DNA of 64,000 nt from CBDHFQ01 sp965262565. GTDB taxonomy: Bacteria > Bacteroidota > Bacteroidia > J057. Shown in pieces: positions 27,265-36,896 of this stretch. The notes under the pieces are model-generated. The model did no database searches and was not told where the DNA came from. It was given only the letters and a program-made list of their open reading frames with translations. Position 1 is the stretch's first letter. Each line of letters starts with the position of its first letter. Both the position numbers and the translations under genes were made by a program. The stretch spans positions 248,001 through 312,000 of the forward strand of contig CBDHFQ010000008.1 of assembly GCA_965262565.1 (NCBI GenBank), given 5' to 3'.

Positions 27265-27419
27265 ACAAATTTTTTAACAAATCTAGAAAAAAAATACGAT
27301 GGAAAAACTTCAGCTTTACTCAGATTCTTTTGTTGACTGAAATATTTATGTCCCAAACATAAAATAATATGGGCAACTTATAATTTCAATCCTCCGATTA
27401 AGAAAGAGAGTGATTTTTA

Positions 27420-27427
27420 TATATTTG
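27420..27427 (+). promoter_or_regulatory. Candidate -7 element upstream of porQ
   Basis: TATATTTG matches TAnnTTTG. It lies 30 bp before the GTG at 27457 and only 15 bp before the TTG at 27442, so it favours the GTG as the start. No well-spaced -33 TTG was found. Confidence 0.4.
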
Positions 27428-27456
27428 TTTTCGTGAATTAGTTGTTTATTTGCCTT

Positions 27457-28506
27457 GTGAAACATAATTATTGGTATTTACCCCTCGTGTTTATCGTTCT
27501 ATTTGCTCCTGGATTTCTTCTGGCTCAAATAGGAGGAAGGCATGTATATGATTTCCTCAATCTAAATCCTTCAGCTAGAATAGTGTCTTTGGGAGGAGTA
27601 AATGTATCTACAATAGATGAGGATATACATTTAGCAGCTCAAAATCCCGCTCTTGTCACAGATTCCATGCACAAAGTGGCGGGGATATCGTTTGTTAACT
27701 ATCTAGCGGATATCGGGTATGGATATGCCGGATATAGTCAAACGTTTGAAGGATTAGGTAGCTTTCATACGGGAATACAGTATGTAAGTTATGGTCAATT
27801 ACAAGGAGCAGATGAGTTTGGGAACATCACTTCAGAATTCTCCGCTGGAGATTTGGTATGGATGGTAGGATATGCTAATGATTTCCGTGCCTTTAGATAC
27901 GGAGCAAATGTGAAATTTATTCAATCTAAATTAGCCCCTGGTTTCCAATCTTTGGGGGTAGCTTTAGATTTAGGTGCAGCCTACAATAGTCCGGGTAAAT
28001 TATTTTCTGCTGGAGTAACTTTAAGAAACATAGGGGTTCAACTTACGACCTATTCAAGCGGTGCGCCTAGAGAACCTCTTCCTTTTGAAATTTTAGTAGG
28101 GATTTCGAATAAACTAAGATATATGCCTCTTCGGTTTTCGGTGACAATTACCAATCTGGATGTATTTGATCTGGTATTGGAAGATCCAAATGCAGTACCT
28201 GAAACCGACTTAAGTGGTAATGTAATTGATGATGGGAATGAGTTTGTAGATGAATTGTTCAGCCATTTCGTATTTAGTGGAGAATTTTTGCTGGGAAAAG
28301 CTGTACGACTCAGAGCTGGATATAACCATTTGAGAAGGCAGGAATTAAAATTAGAAGAAAGGCCGGGACTTACAGGCTTTTCGCTTGGAGCAGGTATCCG
28401 GGTCAAAAGATTTTCATTTGATTATGGATTTGCCAGTTATGGAGTAAACAGTATCTTTCAGACTCACCATTTTAGCCTTTTATATAGACTCAATCGGAAT
28501 GAATAA
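27457..28506 (+). CDS. porQ: Type IX secretion system protein PorQ
   Basis: About 349 residues, with a signal peptide ending FLLAQ followed by IGGRHVYDFLNLNPSARIVSLGG, a start typical of PorQ. The rest is a beta-rich outer-membrane barrel of the PorV/FadL-like fold, rich in alternating Gly and aromatic residues. PorQ belongs to the outer-membrane attachment complex that anchors T9SS cargo. The start is not ATG: the frame offers TTG at 27442 and GTG at 27457; I prefer the GTG because it gives a compact signal peptide and leaves room after the candidate promoter. The next gene, 214 bp downstream, encodes a large T9SS-type cargo, so substrate and machinery sit side by side. Confidence 0.88.
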   Translation: MKHNYWYLPLVFIVLFAPGFLLAQIGGRHVYDFLNLNPSARIVSLGGVNVSTIDEDIHLAAQNPALVTDSMHKVAGISFVNYLADIGYGYAGYSQTFEGLGSFHTGIQYVSYGQLQGADEFGNITSEFSAGDLVWMVGYANDFRAFRYGANVKFIQSKLAPGFQSLGVALDLGAAYNSPGKLFSAGVTLRNIGVQLTTYSSGAPREPLPFEILVGISNKLRYMPLRFSVTITNLDVFDLVLEDPNAVPETDLSGNVIDDGNEFVDELFSHFVFSGEFLLGKAVRLRAGYNHLRRQELKLEERPGLTGFSLGAGIRVKRFSFDYGFASYGVNSIFQTHHFSLLYRLNRNE

Positions 28507-28720
28507 GTATCCTTAAATTGGCACTTAATTTGGTCATGTAAGATTATTACTTAAGTTGAAATCATTGTTTAGGTGGATGGTATTGATAAATATATGAAGT
28601 AGGGTACTGTACATGATATTTGTATGTAAATTAGCAGAAACTACATACTATTAATATTTAAATTAGTTGAATATCTATTGTAAAGTGGACTCGCGGCTTT
28701 ATTTACACAAATACTTCACC

Positions 28721-31700
28721 ATGAACATAATAGAGAAAAAATTGGATAAATTTTTACCTATATATATCATATTATTTTTTGTCTGTTCTCAATCTATTAT
28801 TGCACAACCAATCGCAGAGTTCACGGCAGATACAACGCAGGGATGTAGTACTTTTCCTTTACTTGTAAATTTTGAAAGCCTTTCTACGGGTAATATTGAC
28901 AATTATTTATGGGATTTCGGAGATCCAGGAAGTAACGCTACTTCCAGTATCAGGAATCCGTCTTACACTTACAGAGCACCTGGATGTTATGATGTGACAC
29001 TTATCGTGTCTGGACCTGGGGGAACGGATTCTATTACTAAAACTTGTTTTGTTGAATTATTTCTAGAACCCACTCCTGCATTCACCTTGCCAGTGGAGGT
29101 TGGATGTGCTCCATTTACTACCAGCTTTCAGGATAATTCAATTGCTAATTCTGCAGGAGGAATTACAGATTGGATATGGACCTTTTCAGACGGATCTTCT
29201 TCTCAGGAAGAAAATCCTGAGATTACTTTCCTTACTCCAGGAGAATTTAATCTGACCATGTCAGTAACGAACAGTAATGGATGTCGAGGTACCCAAGTGT
29301 TCAATAATGCAATTCAGGTATTAGAAGGGCCAACGATAGATTTTGAAGCTGATGTAAATACCTCTTGTACCTTTCCACTTACTGTTAATATAACTAATAA
29401 TACAGCGGCTAATGAAGCTGGTAACCTTACTTATAGATGGTTTTTCCCCAATGGTGATCCTGCTGCTTCTACCGTAGAAAATCCTCCGCCGATTACTTAC
29501 AACAGCCCAGGGCTTTTTGATGTTACGTTGATTACTTCTTCTGATAATGGGTGTGAAGATACGCTGGTGAGGTCTGGATTCGTAGGAGTAGGAGAAGTGG
29601 TTACAGACTTTGAGGCAAATATTACTCAGGGATGTGTTGGAGATTCGGTATCTTTTACAAATGCTAGTGCTGGGGGAGTAACCAGTTATTTATGGGATTT
29701 TGGAGATGGAATAACCTCTACAGAAGAAAGTCCTGTTCACATTTATCGGACTCCAGGTACATTTACGGTTCAATTACAAGCGGATAATCCTGATGGGTGT
29801 GGAGATGTAGAAATTAAAGAAAATTTAATTACGATTGTTGAAGGACCTACAGCAGCTTTTACAGTTGATAAAACCTCTGACTGTCTAATATCTTCCGTTT
29901 TTGCTTTTTCAGATTCTTCCCTAAACGCAAACTTCTGGCTGTGGGACTTTGGTGACGGAAATACATCTACTCAACAGAACCCTACCCACTCCTATAGTGA
30001 TTTTGGTTCTTATACGGTTTGTTTAACAGTTACTAATGATGCAGGATGTACTGAAACTATTTGTCGGGATACATTAATCAGTTTGATTCCGCCTGACATA
30101 AATTTTGAAGCAGATGTAAGAACAGGTTGCTCTCCATTAACCGTAAATTTTACGGATTTAAGTACTGAGGATGATATCGTTAATCGTCTTTGGATTCTTC
30201 CTGGTTCAGATCTCGGGACATCTACAGAGGAAAATCCGGTTGCTGTGTATGATGTAGCAGGAGATTTTAATGTATCTTTAGTCGTAGAAACAGGAGAGGG
30301 ATGTATAGATACGTTGGAGCGTACCGCTTTCATAGAAATGGGGGATAGCGTTTCTGCGGAGTTTGAAACTCTGGATACTTTGATTTGTATTCGGGACCCG
30401 GCTCAGTTTACGACAACGCTTCCCAATAATCCTGATACTACGAGATGGGAATTTTCCTGGGATTTTGAGTTTCAACCTGATTCTGGATTCAATGAAATGT
30501 CCACGGAACAGAATCCTTCTCATACCTATTCAGATACAGGTACATTTAATGTGGCTTTGGTTATAAAAGACTTTGGCTGTACAGATACGATCGTTATTGA
30601 TGAATATGTTACTGTACAGGCTCCAAGAGCACAATTCGGTGTAAGTGATACGGCTGTTTGCGATTTGCCTACCACGGTAGAAGTTCAAGATCAGTCAATC
30701 AGAGGAGAGGATACTCAATACCAATGGTTCCTGGATGATTTTAATAATTTGATATCAACGGATACTACTGTAGCCCCCATCAATTTTACGACCCTTGATT
30801 CCCGAGAGATAATTCTGGTACTGAACGATAATATAACGGGTTGTGCAGATACTGTCGCATCACTGATTGCTGTAAGTGAAGCTGATGCGGCCATAGACAT
30901 TGCAGATGGGTTTGTGGGTTGTCGGCCTTATGATGCTGAATTTAACCTGATTAGTAATTCTGTAGCAAGCGTTCAATGGGATTTTGGCAATGGTCTTACC
31001 TCCAGTGCATTCAATCCTATTGTGACTTACGAGGATACCGGAACGTTCGACGTAAATGTTACACTAACAAACAGTGTAGGTTGTGAAGCGACTGAACAGG
31101 CTACTGTTATTGTAACGGGACCTTCTATCGATTTTGAATTTGATACTACAGCAGGTTGTGCACCTTTTGATGTTCAGTTTACAGATCTTACAATACCATA
31201 TCCAGGTACTACTATTACAGATTGGACCTGGAATTTTGGACCTGGAACTCCTGATTTATTTAGCAATGCACAAAATCCCCTAATTACTTTTGTGCAGCCT
31301 CAGGAATATACGGTAAGACTTACAGTTACTGATAGTGATGGTTGTACTGATTTTGATCAAAAAATAAGAATTATTAATGCATCATTTCCAGTTCCTGAAT
31401 TTTTTGCAGAAAATGATACTACCTGTCTGGGCGTTCCAGTCCAATTTATTGATTCTTCTCAGGGCGTCGGATTGATATATGAATGGGATTTTGGAGATGG
31501 CTCTCCTATAAGTACGCTAGCTAATCCTTCCCACGATTATGCAGCTCCAGGAGAATATACAGTATCACTAAAACTTACAGATATAAATGGTTGTGTAGAC
31601 AGTATTACTAAGGTAAACTTTGTGCTTGTGGAGGAGTTAGTGGTGGACTTTGATGGAGATCCGAGATCTCAATTTTGTCCTCCTATGTTTACGGAGTTTA

Positions 31701-34345
31701 CTAACCTAACTCAAGGGACTGTTGCTGAATATCGGTGGGATTTCGGAGATAACAGCTTTAGCACTTTGGAAGAACCAGCTCATATATATTTACTGGCTGG
31801 AAATTATGATGTGAAATTGGTAGCTACCCATGTTGCGGGATGTCAAGATTCCCTGGTAGAGCCAGATTTTATTCAATTAGATGGACCTATAGGAGAATTT
31901 ACTGTAGAGCCTACCAGGGCTTGTTTGGGTGATACAGTAACCTTGACTTTATTTTCGCAAAAAGCATGTACGATTAACGCAGATTACCGAGATGGGGTAG
32001 TGGAAACACAAAGTGCGGCTTGTATTTTGGGGGAAACGGATACTACTGTATTTAAACATGTGTATGAAGTACCTAATCAGTATTCTGTACTTTTTACTAT
32101 TCAAGATGCCGTAGGATGTGCAGTCGACTTAACTGTTCCTGATAGTATCATTATTTTCCCTGCACCGACTGCTAACTTTTCTCCTCAGGATACCCTTGCC
32201 TGTATACCTGCAAATATCCCTTTTGTGGATTTATCTGTACCTAGTGATACGATTAATCCAATTAACTCCTGGTCTTGGGATTTTGGTAATGGAGAGACAG
32301 ATTCGGTTCAAAATCCTTTGTTTTCCTATAATGTTCCTGGCCAGTATGATGTTCAGTTAGTAATTGCAGATTCAGCTGGATGTGTGGATAGTGTTACTCA
32401 GCCTATTCAAATTTCTTCTGGGATCATAGCTAATTTCACAGCTTCAGATAGTTTTGGGTGTTCTCCTTTTGATGTTGATTTTCAAGATATAAGTACCATA
32501 GAACCGGCGGTTTCCTGGTTTTGGGACTTTGGTGATGGCGATACTTCTAATTTGCGAAATCCTTCACATACCTATACTGTAGATGGAGTTTATTCAGTTT
32601 CATTGGCAGTATTTGATGAATTAGGTTGCTCAGATACCATCATTAAGCCAGAATTTATTCAACTATCATCTCCAACAGCTTCCATTTCCTCTGACAGAAA
32701 TATCGGATGTAGCCCGGAGGAAATAACCTTTTTTGCAGAAGATGTGCTGTCAGATACCACAATTAGTACCTATGATTGGTGTATTACTGATTCAATTCAA
32801 GGGTTTTTGGGATGTTTTAGATCGAGGGTTGATAGTTTTACCTTCGATTTTAGGGAACCTGGTACATATACAGTAGCACTAGAGGTAGGAGATATTTTTG
32901 GGTGTACAGGCATTTCAGATTCCATAACTATTAGAATATCAGAGAGACTTATTCCTGATCCCGTGATTATGAATAATGTTACGGTGGAAGATGAAAGAAC
33001 GATCTTTTTAAGTTTTAGTCCTTATGAAGCATCTGATTTTGTCTCCTATATCATATTGAGAAGCGAAGATAACGGACCTTATACTGTCGTAGACACCATT
33101 AGTGATCAGTTAGTCAGTTCTTTCTTGAATATTGATCAGGAAATCAATACTTCCGAACATGTGTACTGTTATAAAGTTTTGGTGCTTAACACTTGTGAAG
33201 AACTTTCTGATGAGTTATTAACTCAGGAACACTGTACCATTTTACTTGAGACCAGTGCGGGAGAAAAGGAGATAGAATTAAATTGGACACCTTATGTGGG
33301 ATTTGATATTGAAGAATATGAGATATTTAGATTAGATCCGAATAATTCTGGCAGTCTGATTAGTTTAGGGGTAGTAGATGGAGGTACCACTACTTTTCTT
33401 GATACTACCGTTTTTTGTAGAGATTCGGTAACATATAAAATTCTTGCATTTGGAACTGGATTAGCAGATCAGACATCATTTAGTAACGAAAGTACAAATG
33501 CACCATCCCGCCCCATTTTAAGAGATGGAATTAATGTTGTAACTACTACTGTCGAGGAAGATAGCTTCATTAGAGTGGAATGGATTCCATTTGAAGGAGA
33601 CGATCCATTTGCTTTTTACGTAGAAAAATCTCAGGATCGCCAAAATTGGGATTCACTAACTACTGTGCCTTTTACTACCCTCAGTTTGGATGATTTTGAG
33701 GTAAATACGGACGAGATATCCTACTTCTACAGGGTATTTGCTATTGATGAATGCGGAGACACTACCCCAGTGGGTAATTTTGGCAGAAGTATTTTACTTG
33801 AAGTTAACTTAACCGATCAGGGGAATATACCAAACCTTAGCTGGAATCCTTACCAAAGATGGCCCAATGGGGTCAGAAGTTATCAGATCGAAATATTTAA
33901 TGAAACACTGGGAATTTGGGAATTAATCGGTGTCGTTCCAGGAAATGAAACCTCTTTCATAGATAACGAGACTGAACTTGAGCAGGCCTCATATTGCTAT
34001 AGAATTACAGCCGTAGAAGCAGGAGGATTTAGATCTACTTCTCTCTCAAATGAAAGCTGTATCATATTTGGCCCCCAGGTTTATATTCCTAATGCGTTCA
34101 GTCCGAATGGAGATGGAGATAATGATATCTTCTTCCTCGCAGCCCCAAATGTCGAATCGGGAATATTGAGTATATATAATCGCTGGGGTAGATTATTGTA
34201 TCGATCATTAAATATAGAAAATGGATGGGACGGTACTTTTGAGGGGCAATCACTTCCAGAAGGCGTATACGTGTACGTATTAGATGCGCTCGGAGAAGAT
34301 GGCACACAATTTACACGAACAGGTTCTATTACATTAATTAGATAA
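28721..34345 (+). CDS. Giant PKD-repeat surface protein with T9SS type B (gliding-associated) C-terminal domain
   Basis: A protein of 1,874 residues from ATG 28721, which directly precedes a good signal peptide ending SIIAQ; the frame runs upstream to a TTG at 28667, but that adds an unlikely leader. I count about 16 PKD-like repeats, many with WDFGDG, and most with a Gly-Cys near their start and a second Cys near their end, suggesting one disulfide each. Repeats 7, 8, 13 and 16 have lost the WDFGDG wording. About four FN3-like domains follow (for example SFSPYEASDFVSYIILRSED). The end has the CHU_C signature VYIPNAFSPNGDGDNDIF, then IYNRWGRLLYRS and GVYVYVLDALG, a signal for T9SS export. It is probably an extracellular adhesin or matrix protein. 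Confidence 0.9.
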   Translation: MNIIEKKLDKFLPIYIILFFVCSQSIIAQPIAEFTADTTQGCSTFPLLVNFESLSTGNIDNYLWDFGDPGSNATSSIRNPSYTYRAPGCYDVTLIVSGPGGTDSITKTCFVELFLEPTPAFTLPVEVGCAPFTTSFQDNSIANSAGGITDWIWTFSDGSSSQEENPEITFLTPGEFNLTMSVTNSNGCRGTQVFNNAIQVLEGPTIDFEADVNTSCTFPLTVNITNNTAANEAGNLTYRWFFPNGDPAASTVENPPPITYNSPGLFDVTLITSSDNGCEDTLVRSGFVGVGEVVTDFEANITQGCVGDSVSFTNASAGGVTSYLWDFGDGITSTEESPVHIYRTPGTFTVQLQADNPDGCGDVEIKENLITIVEGPTAAFTVDKTSDCLISSVFAFSDSSLNANFWLWDFGDGNTSTQQNPTHSYSDFGSYTVCLTVTNDAGCTETICRDTLISLIPPDINFEADVRTGCSPLTVNFTDLSTEDDIVNRLWILPGSDLGTSTEENPVAVYDVAGDFNVSLVVETGEGCIDTLERTAFIEMGDSVSAEFETLDTLICIRDPAQFTTTLPNNPDTTRWEFSWDFEFQPDSGFNEMSTEQNPSHTYSDTGTFNVALVIKDFGCTDTIVIDEYVTVQAPRAQFGVSDTAVCDLPTTVEVQDQSIRGEDTQYQWFLDDFNNLISTDTTVAPINFTTLDSREIILVLNDNITGCADTVASLIAVSEADAAIDIADGFVGCRPYDAEFNLISNSVASVQWDFGNGLTSSAFNPIVTYEDTGTFDVNVTLTNSVGCEATEQATVIVTGPSIDFEFDTTAGCAPFDVQFTDLTIPYPGTTITDWTWNFGPGTPDLFSNAQNPLITFVQPQEYTVRLTVTDSDGCTDFDQKIRIINASFPVPEFFAENDTTCLGVPVQFIDSSQGVGLIYEWDFGDGSPISTLANPSHDYAAPGEYTVSLKLTDINGCVDSITKVNFVLVEELVVDFDGDPRSQFCPPMFTEFTNLTQGTVAEYRWDFGDNSFSTLEEPAHIYLLAGNYDVKLVATHVAGCQDSLVEPDFIQLDGPIGEFTVEPTRACLGDTVTLTLFSQKACTINADYRDGVVETQSAACILGETDTTVFKHVYEVPNQYSVLFTIQDAVGCAVDLTVPDSIIIFPAPTANFSPQDTLACIPANIPFVDLSVPSDTINPINSWSWDFGNGETDSVQNPLFSYNVPGQYDVQLVIADSAGCVDSVTQPIQISSGIIANFTASDSFGCSPFDVDFQDISTIEPAVSWFWDFGDGDTSNLRNPSHTYTVDGVYSVSLAVFDELGCSDTIIKPEFIQLSSPTASISSDRNIGCSPEEITFFAEDVLSDTTISTYDWCITDSIQGFLGCFRSRVDSFTFDFREPGTYTVALEVGDIFGCTGISDSITIRISERLIPDPVIMNNVTVEDERTIFLSFSPYEASDFVSYIILRSEDNGPYTVVDTISDQLVSSFLNIDQEINTSEHVYCYKVLVLNTCEELSDELLTQEHCTILLETSAGEKEIELNWTPYVGFDIEEYEIFRLDPNNSGSLISLGVVDGGTTTFLDTTVFCRDSVTYKILAFGTGLADQTSFSNESTNAPSRPILRDGINVVTTTVEEDSFIRVEWIPFEGDDPFAFYVEKSQDRQNWDSLTTVPFTTLSLDDFEVNTDEISYFYRVFAIDECGDTTPVGNFGRSILLEVNLTDQGNIPNLSWNPYQRWPNGVRSYQIEIFNETLGIWELIGVVPGNETSFIDNETELEQASYCYRITAVEAGGFRSTSLSNESCIIFGPQVYIPNAFSPNGDGDNDIFFLAAPNVESGILSIYNRWGRLLYRSLNIENGWDGTFEGQSLPEGVYVYVLDALGEDGTQFTRTGSITLIR

Positions 34346-34429
34346 TTATTTCAATTTGTTAGCCCTTGAGGTAATATATAATAAATGGGCTTATAGAGCT
34401 GTTATAGCAAATAATTTTTAATAGTAGCG

Positions 34430-34459
34430 TTGAATTTGCAGGTATTATTTTTATATTTG
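34430..34459 (+). promoter_or_regulatory. Promoter of tRNA-His
   Basis: TTG (34430-34432), a 19-nt spacer, then TATATTTG (34452-34459) match the Bacteroidota primary promoter pattern. Transcription would begin a few bases before the tRNA at 34473. Confidence 0.6.
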
Positions 34460-34472
34460 CAACCCATTATAC

Positions 34473-34547
34473 GGTGGTTGTAGCTCAGTTGGTTAGAGCA
34501 CCAGATTGTGGTTCTGGGGGCCGTCGGTTCAAATCCGATCAGCCACC
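34473..34547 (+). tRNA. tRNA-His (anticodon GTG)
   Basis: A complete cloverleaf is readable. The acceptor stem is 34474-34480 with 34540-34546; the histidine-specific extra G(-1) is 34473, facing C73 at 34547. The D-arm includes AGCTCAGTTGGTTAGAGC, the anticodon stem is CCAGA/TCTGG with GTG at 34508-34510, and the T-loop is GGTTCAAATCC. CCA is not encoded (the next bases are CTT), so it must be added by a nucleotidyltransferase. It stands alone with its own promoter and terminator. Confidence 0.97.
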
Positions 34548-34554
34548 CTTTGTT

Positions 34555-34578
34555 GGAAGGCAGCGCCTTCCTTTTTTT
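34555..34578 (+). terminator. Intrinsic terminator after tRNA-His
   Basis: A 7-bp GC-rich stem (34555-34561 with 34565-34571), a 3-nt loop and a run of seven T (34572-34578) follow the tRNA immediately. Confidence 0.85.
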
Positions 34579-34971
34579 GTCTGCATCGAAGATTAATACT
34601 GATTTTGGGTGAGTTATTTATTCCAATGATCTAACGCTCTTATAAGTTCACATACATTGAAATTTATTTTTCATTTGTATTCCATCCTATATTTCTGCAC
34701 CGTATAACTTAATTCAATCATTTACACAATTATTCCTGAAGGCTACAATATGGATTATCCATAGTATAGAGAAAGTAGATTGTCCCTTTTTAAGAACTAT
34801 TAAACATATCATATCATCTGATAGATTCACATCTAAATATCACTAGAAAAGAGAATTGAATTGGTTATGTTTAATTTAAGTAGAATAATATATCTTAAAT
34901 TAAATTATTTACCTTTGTAATATAGTTTATATTTAGGGTAACTAATGATTTGATCATAAAATAAAAAGGAG
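34579..34971. other. Intergenic region between tRNA-His and the Hpt gene
   Basis: Very AT-rich, 393 bp, with no open frame of note on either strand. The only candidate signal is TACCTTTG at 34910-34917, a match to TAnnTTTG that could be the -7 box for the Hpt gene; no properly spaced TTG was found. No RNA gene was recognised. Confidence 0.5.
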
Positions 34972-35367
34972 ATGGAAGGAAGTATAAAGTCTAGTAATGC
35001 ATTTTATCTTAGATATCTAGATAAAGAAACTATAGAAGGGATGGAAGAATTGATGGATAATGATTCAGAAATCATTTTGGATCTATTGGAAACTTTTCTG
35101 GAAACGTCTATTCAATTAATAAATGATTTGGAAGTAGCTGTCAATAATAATAATGGAAAAAGTATCAGGGAATTTGCGCATTCTCTCAAATCATCTAATG
35201 CCCAAATAGGGGCCTTTCCATTTTCGACTTTATGCCAAAAAATGGAAGATATGGGGAAACATAATACGCTTGAAAATTCGATGGATATGTTGATATTGAT
35301 AAAGCAGGAATTTATTAATGTAGAAAATGCGGTTAAAAGTTGGCAAAATCACCATTCTCCTTCTTAA
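34972..35367 (+). CDS. Orphan Hpt (histidine phosphotransfer) domain protein
   Basis: A 131-residue protein made of a single four-helix Hpt domain. The phosphorylatable His lies in EFAHSLKSSNAQIGA, matching the family pattern AHxLKxSSxxxGA. The first half (DSEIILDLLETFLETSIQLI) fits the first core helix pair. Hpt proteins relay phosphoryl groups between hybrid kinases and response regulators in the cytoplasm. No kinase is adjacent. The nearest receiver-domain protein is PorX, one gene away, with the convergent HD gene between them. A short purine-rich GGAG at 34968-34971 sits directly against the ATG, too close for a standard ribosome site. Confidence 0.85.
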   Translation: MEGSIKSSNAFYLRYLDKETIEGMEELMDNDSEIILDLLETFLETSIQLINDLEVAVNNNNGKSIREFAHSLKSSNAQIGAFPFSTLCQKMEDMGKHNTLENSMDMLILIKQEFINVENAVKSWQNHHSPS

Positions 35368-35370
35368 TAT

Positions 35371-36612
35371 TCATTTCCATTCTGGATGGCACAAATAATA
35401 TTTAGTAACTGGTTCTGAGAAAGCATAAATATTCTGCAAATCAGATGCACTTAGTAAATCCTTAATTTCTCCTGATTTGTAAGAAATCATAATCGGTTCT
35501 TGTGCGTGTTTTAGATAAGCTTGATTGACGAGACTTCCTGTGAAAACAAAATATTGAATGAGATCTTCTGGAATATTATATTTTTCAGCTATGTTGACTT
35601 GGTAGCTTTTAATCTCTGAGGAAGAGAAATTTCCATTTTGAACTATAATCTTTAACAACCGCCTGTTTAGTAATCCTTTACATAATTTTTTTAGGACCAA
35701 ATCATCTACGAATTGCCATTGTTTTATAGCGAATTCAATGTCAGCATCGTCTAATAGGATAAAATGTCGGAGAACTTCAGTTGTTATATTTTCGGGTGAT
35801 GCGGTGTGTTCAAAGAAGTATTTAAGTGGGGCGTTAAGTGGAATTTTATGACCGTTATTAAACAACCGACGTACTCTTTTCAATAGATTAACCATCATAA
35901 ATTCTGCGGATACTGCCGCTTTATGGAGATAAACTTGCCAGTACATAAGCCTTCTGGCAATGAGGAATTTTTCGATGGAATAAATAGATTTAGATTCACA
36001 AACTAATCTCTCTTCATCCACATAGAGTGTTTTTATAATTCGGTCTATTCCTATGATTCCTTCCGCTACCCCAGTAAAAAAACTATCTCGAATGAGATAA
36101 TCCATCCTATCCATATCCAGTTGCCCTGACACTAATTGATGAAAAAAGGTTCTGTGGTACTTCCCTTCAAATATTTCAATAGCTAAAGAGAGGTTACCAT
36201 CAAATTCATCATTCAATTCATGCATAATGGCTAATGTCATTTTCTCATGATGAAGACCTGGAATAATTTCATGTTCCAAGGCGTGAGAAAATGGACCATG
36301 ACCAATATCGTGAAGTAACGTAGCTACCAAGGCTGCTTCATATTCTTCGTCAGAGATAAATACCGACTTATTTCTTAACACTTCAAGAGCTTGACGCATA
36401 AGATGCATTGCTCCCAATGCATGGTGAAATCGGGTATGCACAGCACCAGGATAGACTAAAAAGCTCAATCCTAACTGTTTAATTCTCCTTAGACGCTGAA
36501 AAACAGGAGTATCTATAAGTCGTAGAATGGATCTGGGGACTTCGATAAACCCATGTACTGGATCGTTTATGATCTTTACCAGCTGAAGATCTCTACTTAC
36601 ATTGGTTATCAT
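35371..36612 (-). CDS. HD-domain phosphohydrolase (SAMHD1/dNTPase-like)
   Basis: A 413-residue metal-dependent phosphohydrolase. The start INDPVHGFIEV and FQRLRRIKQLG is typical of the dGTPase/SAMHD1-like group. HD motif residues are His63 (in HTRFHHALGAMHLM), His101-Asp102 (in LLHDIGHGPFSHALEH) and the later Asp in QLDMDRMDYLIRDSFFTG. Many members hydrolyse dNTPs to nucleosides and triphosphate; nucleotide specificity here is unknown. The gene is convergent with the Hpt gene, the stop codons lying 3 bp apart, so both transcripts read into each other unless stopped. It is a common housekeeping neighbour in Bacteroidota. Confidence 0.9.
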   Translation of the reverse strand: MITNVSRDLQLVKIINDPVHGFIEVPRSILRLIDTPVFQRLRRIKQLGLSFLVYPGAVHTRFHHALGAMHLMRQALEVLRNKSVFISDEEYEAALVATLLHDIGHGPFSHALEHEIIPGLHHEKMTLAIMHELNDEFDGNLSLAIEIFEGKYHRTFFHQLVSGQLDMDRMDYLIRDSFFTGVAEGIIGIDRIIKTLYVDEERLVCESKSIYSIEKFLIARRLMYWQVYLHKAAVSAEFMMVNLLKRVRRLFNNGHKIPLNAPLKYFFEHTASPENITTEVLRHFILLDDADIEFAIKQWQFVDDLVLKKLCKGLLNRRLLKIIVQNGNFSSSEIKSYQVNIAEKYNIPEDLIQYFVFTGSLVNQAYLKHAQEPIMISYKSGEIKDLLSASDLQNIYAFSEPVTKYYLCHPEWK

Positions 36613-36780
36613 ACTTCCCCTAGCTTGTCACTAATATTACATTTGTCAAACAAATACATTTGCAATATATAACACAGTTGTAATGTTTATGTTAATTTTC
36701 ATATGAAAATTCAGCTATTTTTACAAAAATCTTTTTAATCTGCTTCCTATTTTTGATAATTATGGTCTGTGTGAAATGCG

Positions 36781-36820
36781 AAAGAAGGTAAGAAAGTAGT
36801 ATGTGCTAATTGCCTTCTTT
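36781..36820. promoter_or_regulatory. Inverted repeat upstream of porX
   Basis: Bases 36781-36791 and 36810-36820 can pair over 11 bp (one G-T) around an 18-nt loop, 76 bp before the porX start. No T run follows on either strand, so it is not a clear terminator; it may be an operator or a leader stem. Weak evidence. Confidence 0.3.
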
Positions 36821-36896
36821 ACTGTATCTTCCTTTTGGAAATGCCCGTAAAGTAATTCAGATGGGTAAAGTAGTATAAATAATTAAGAATCAATTT

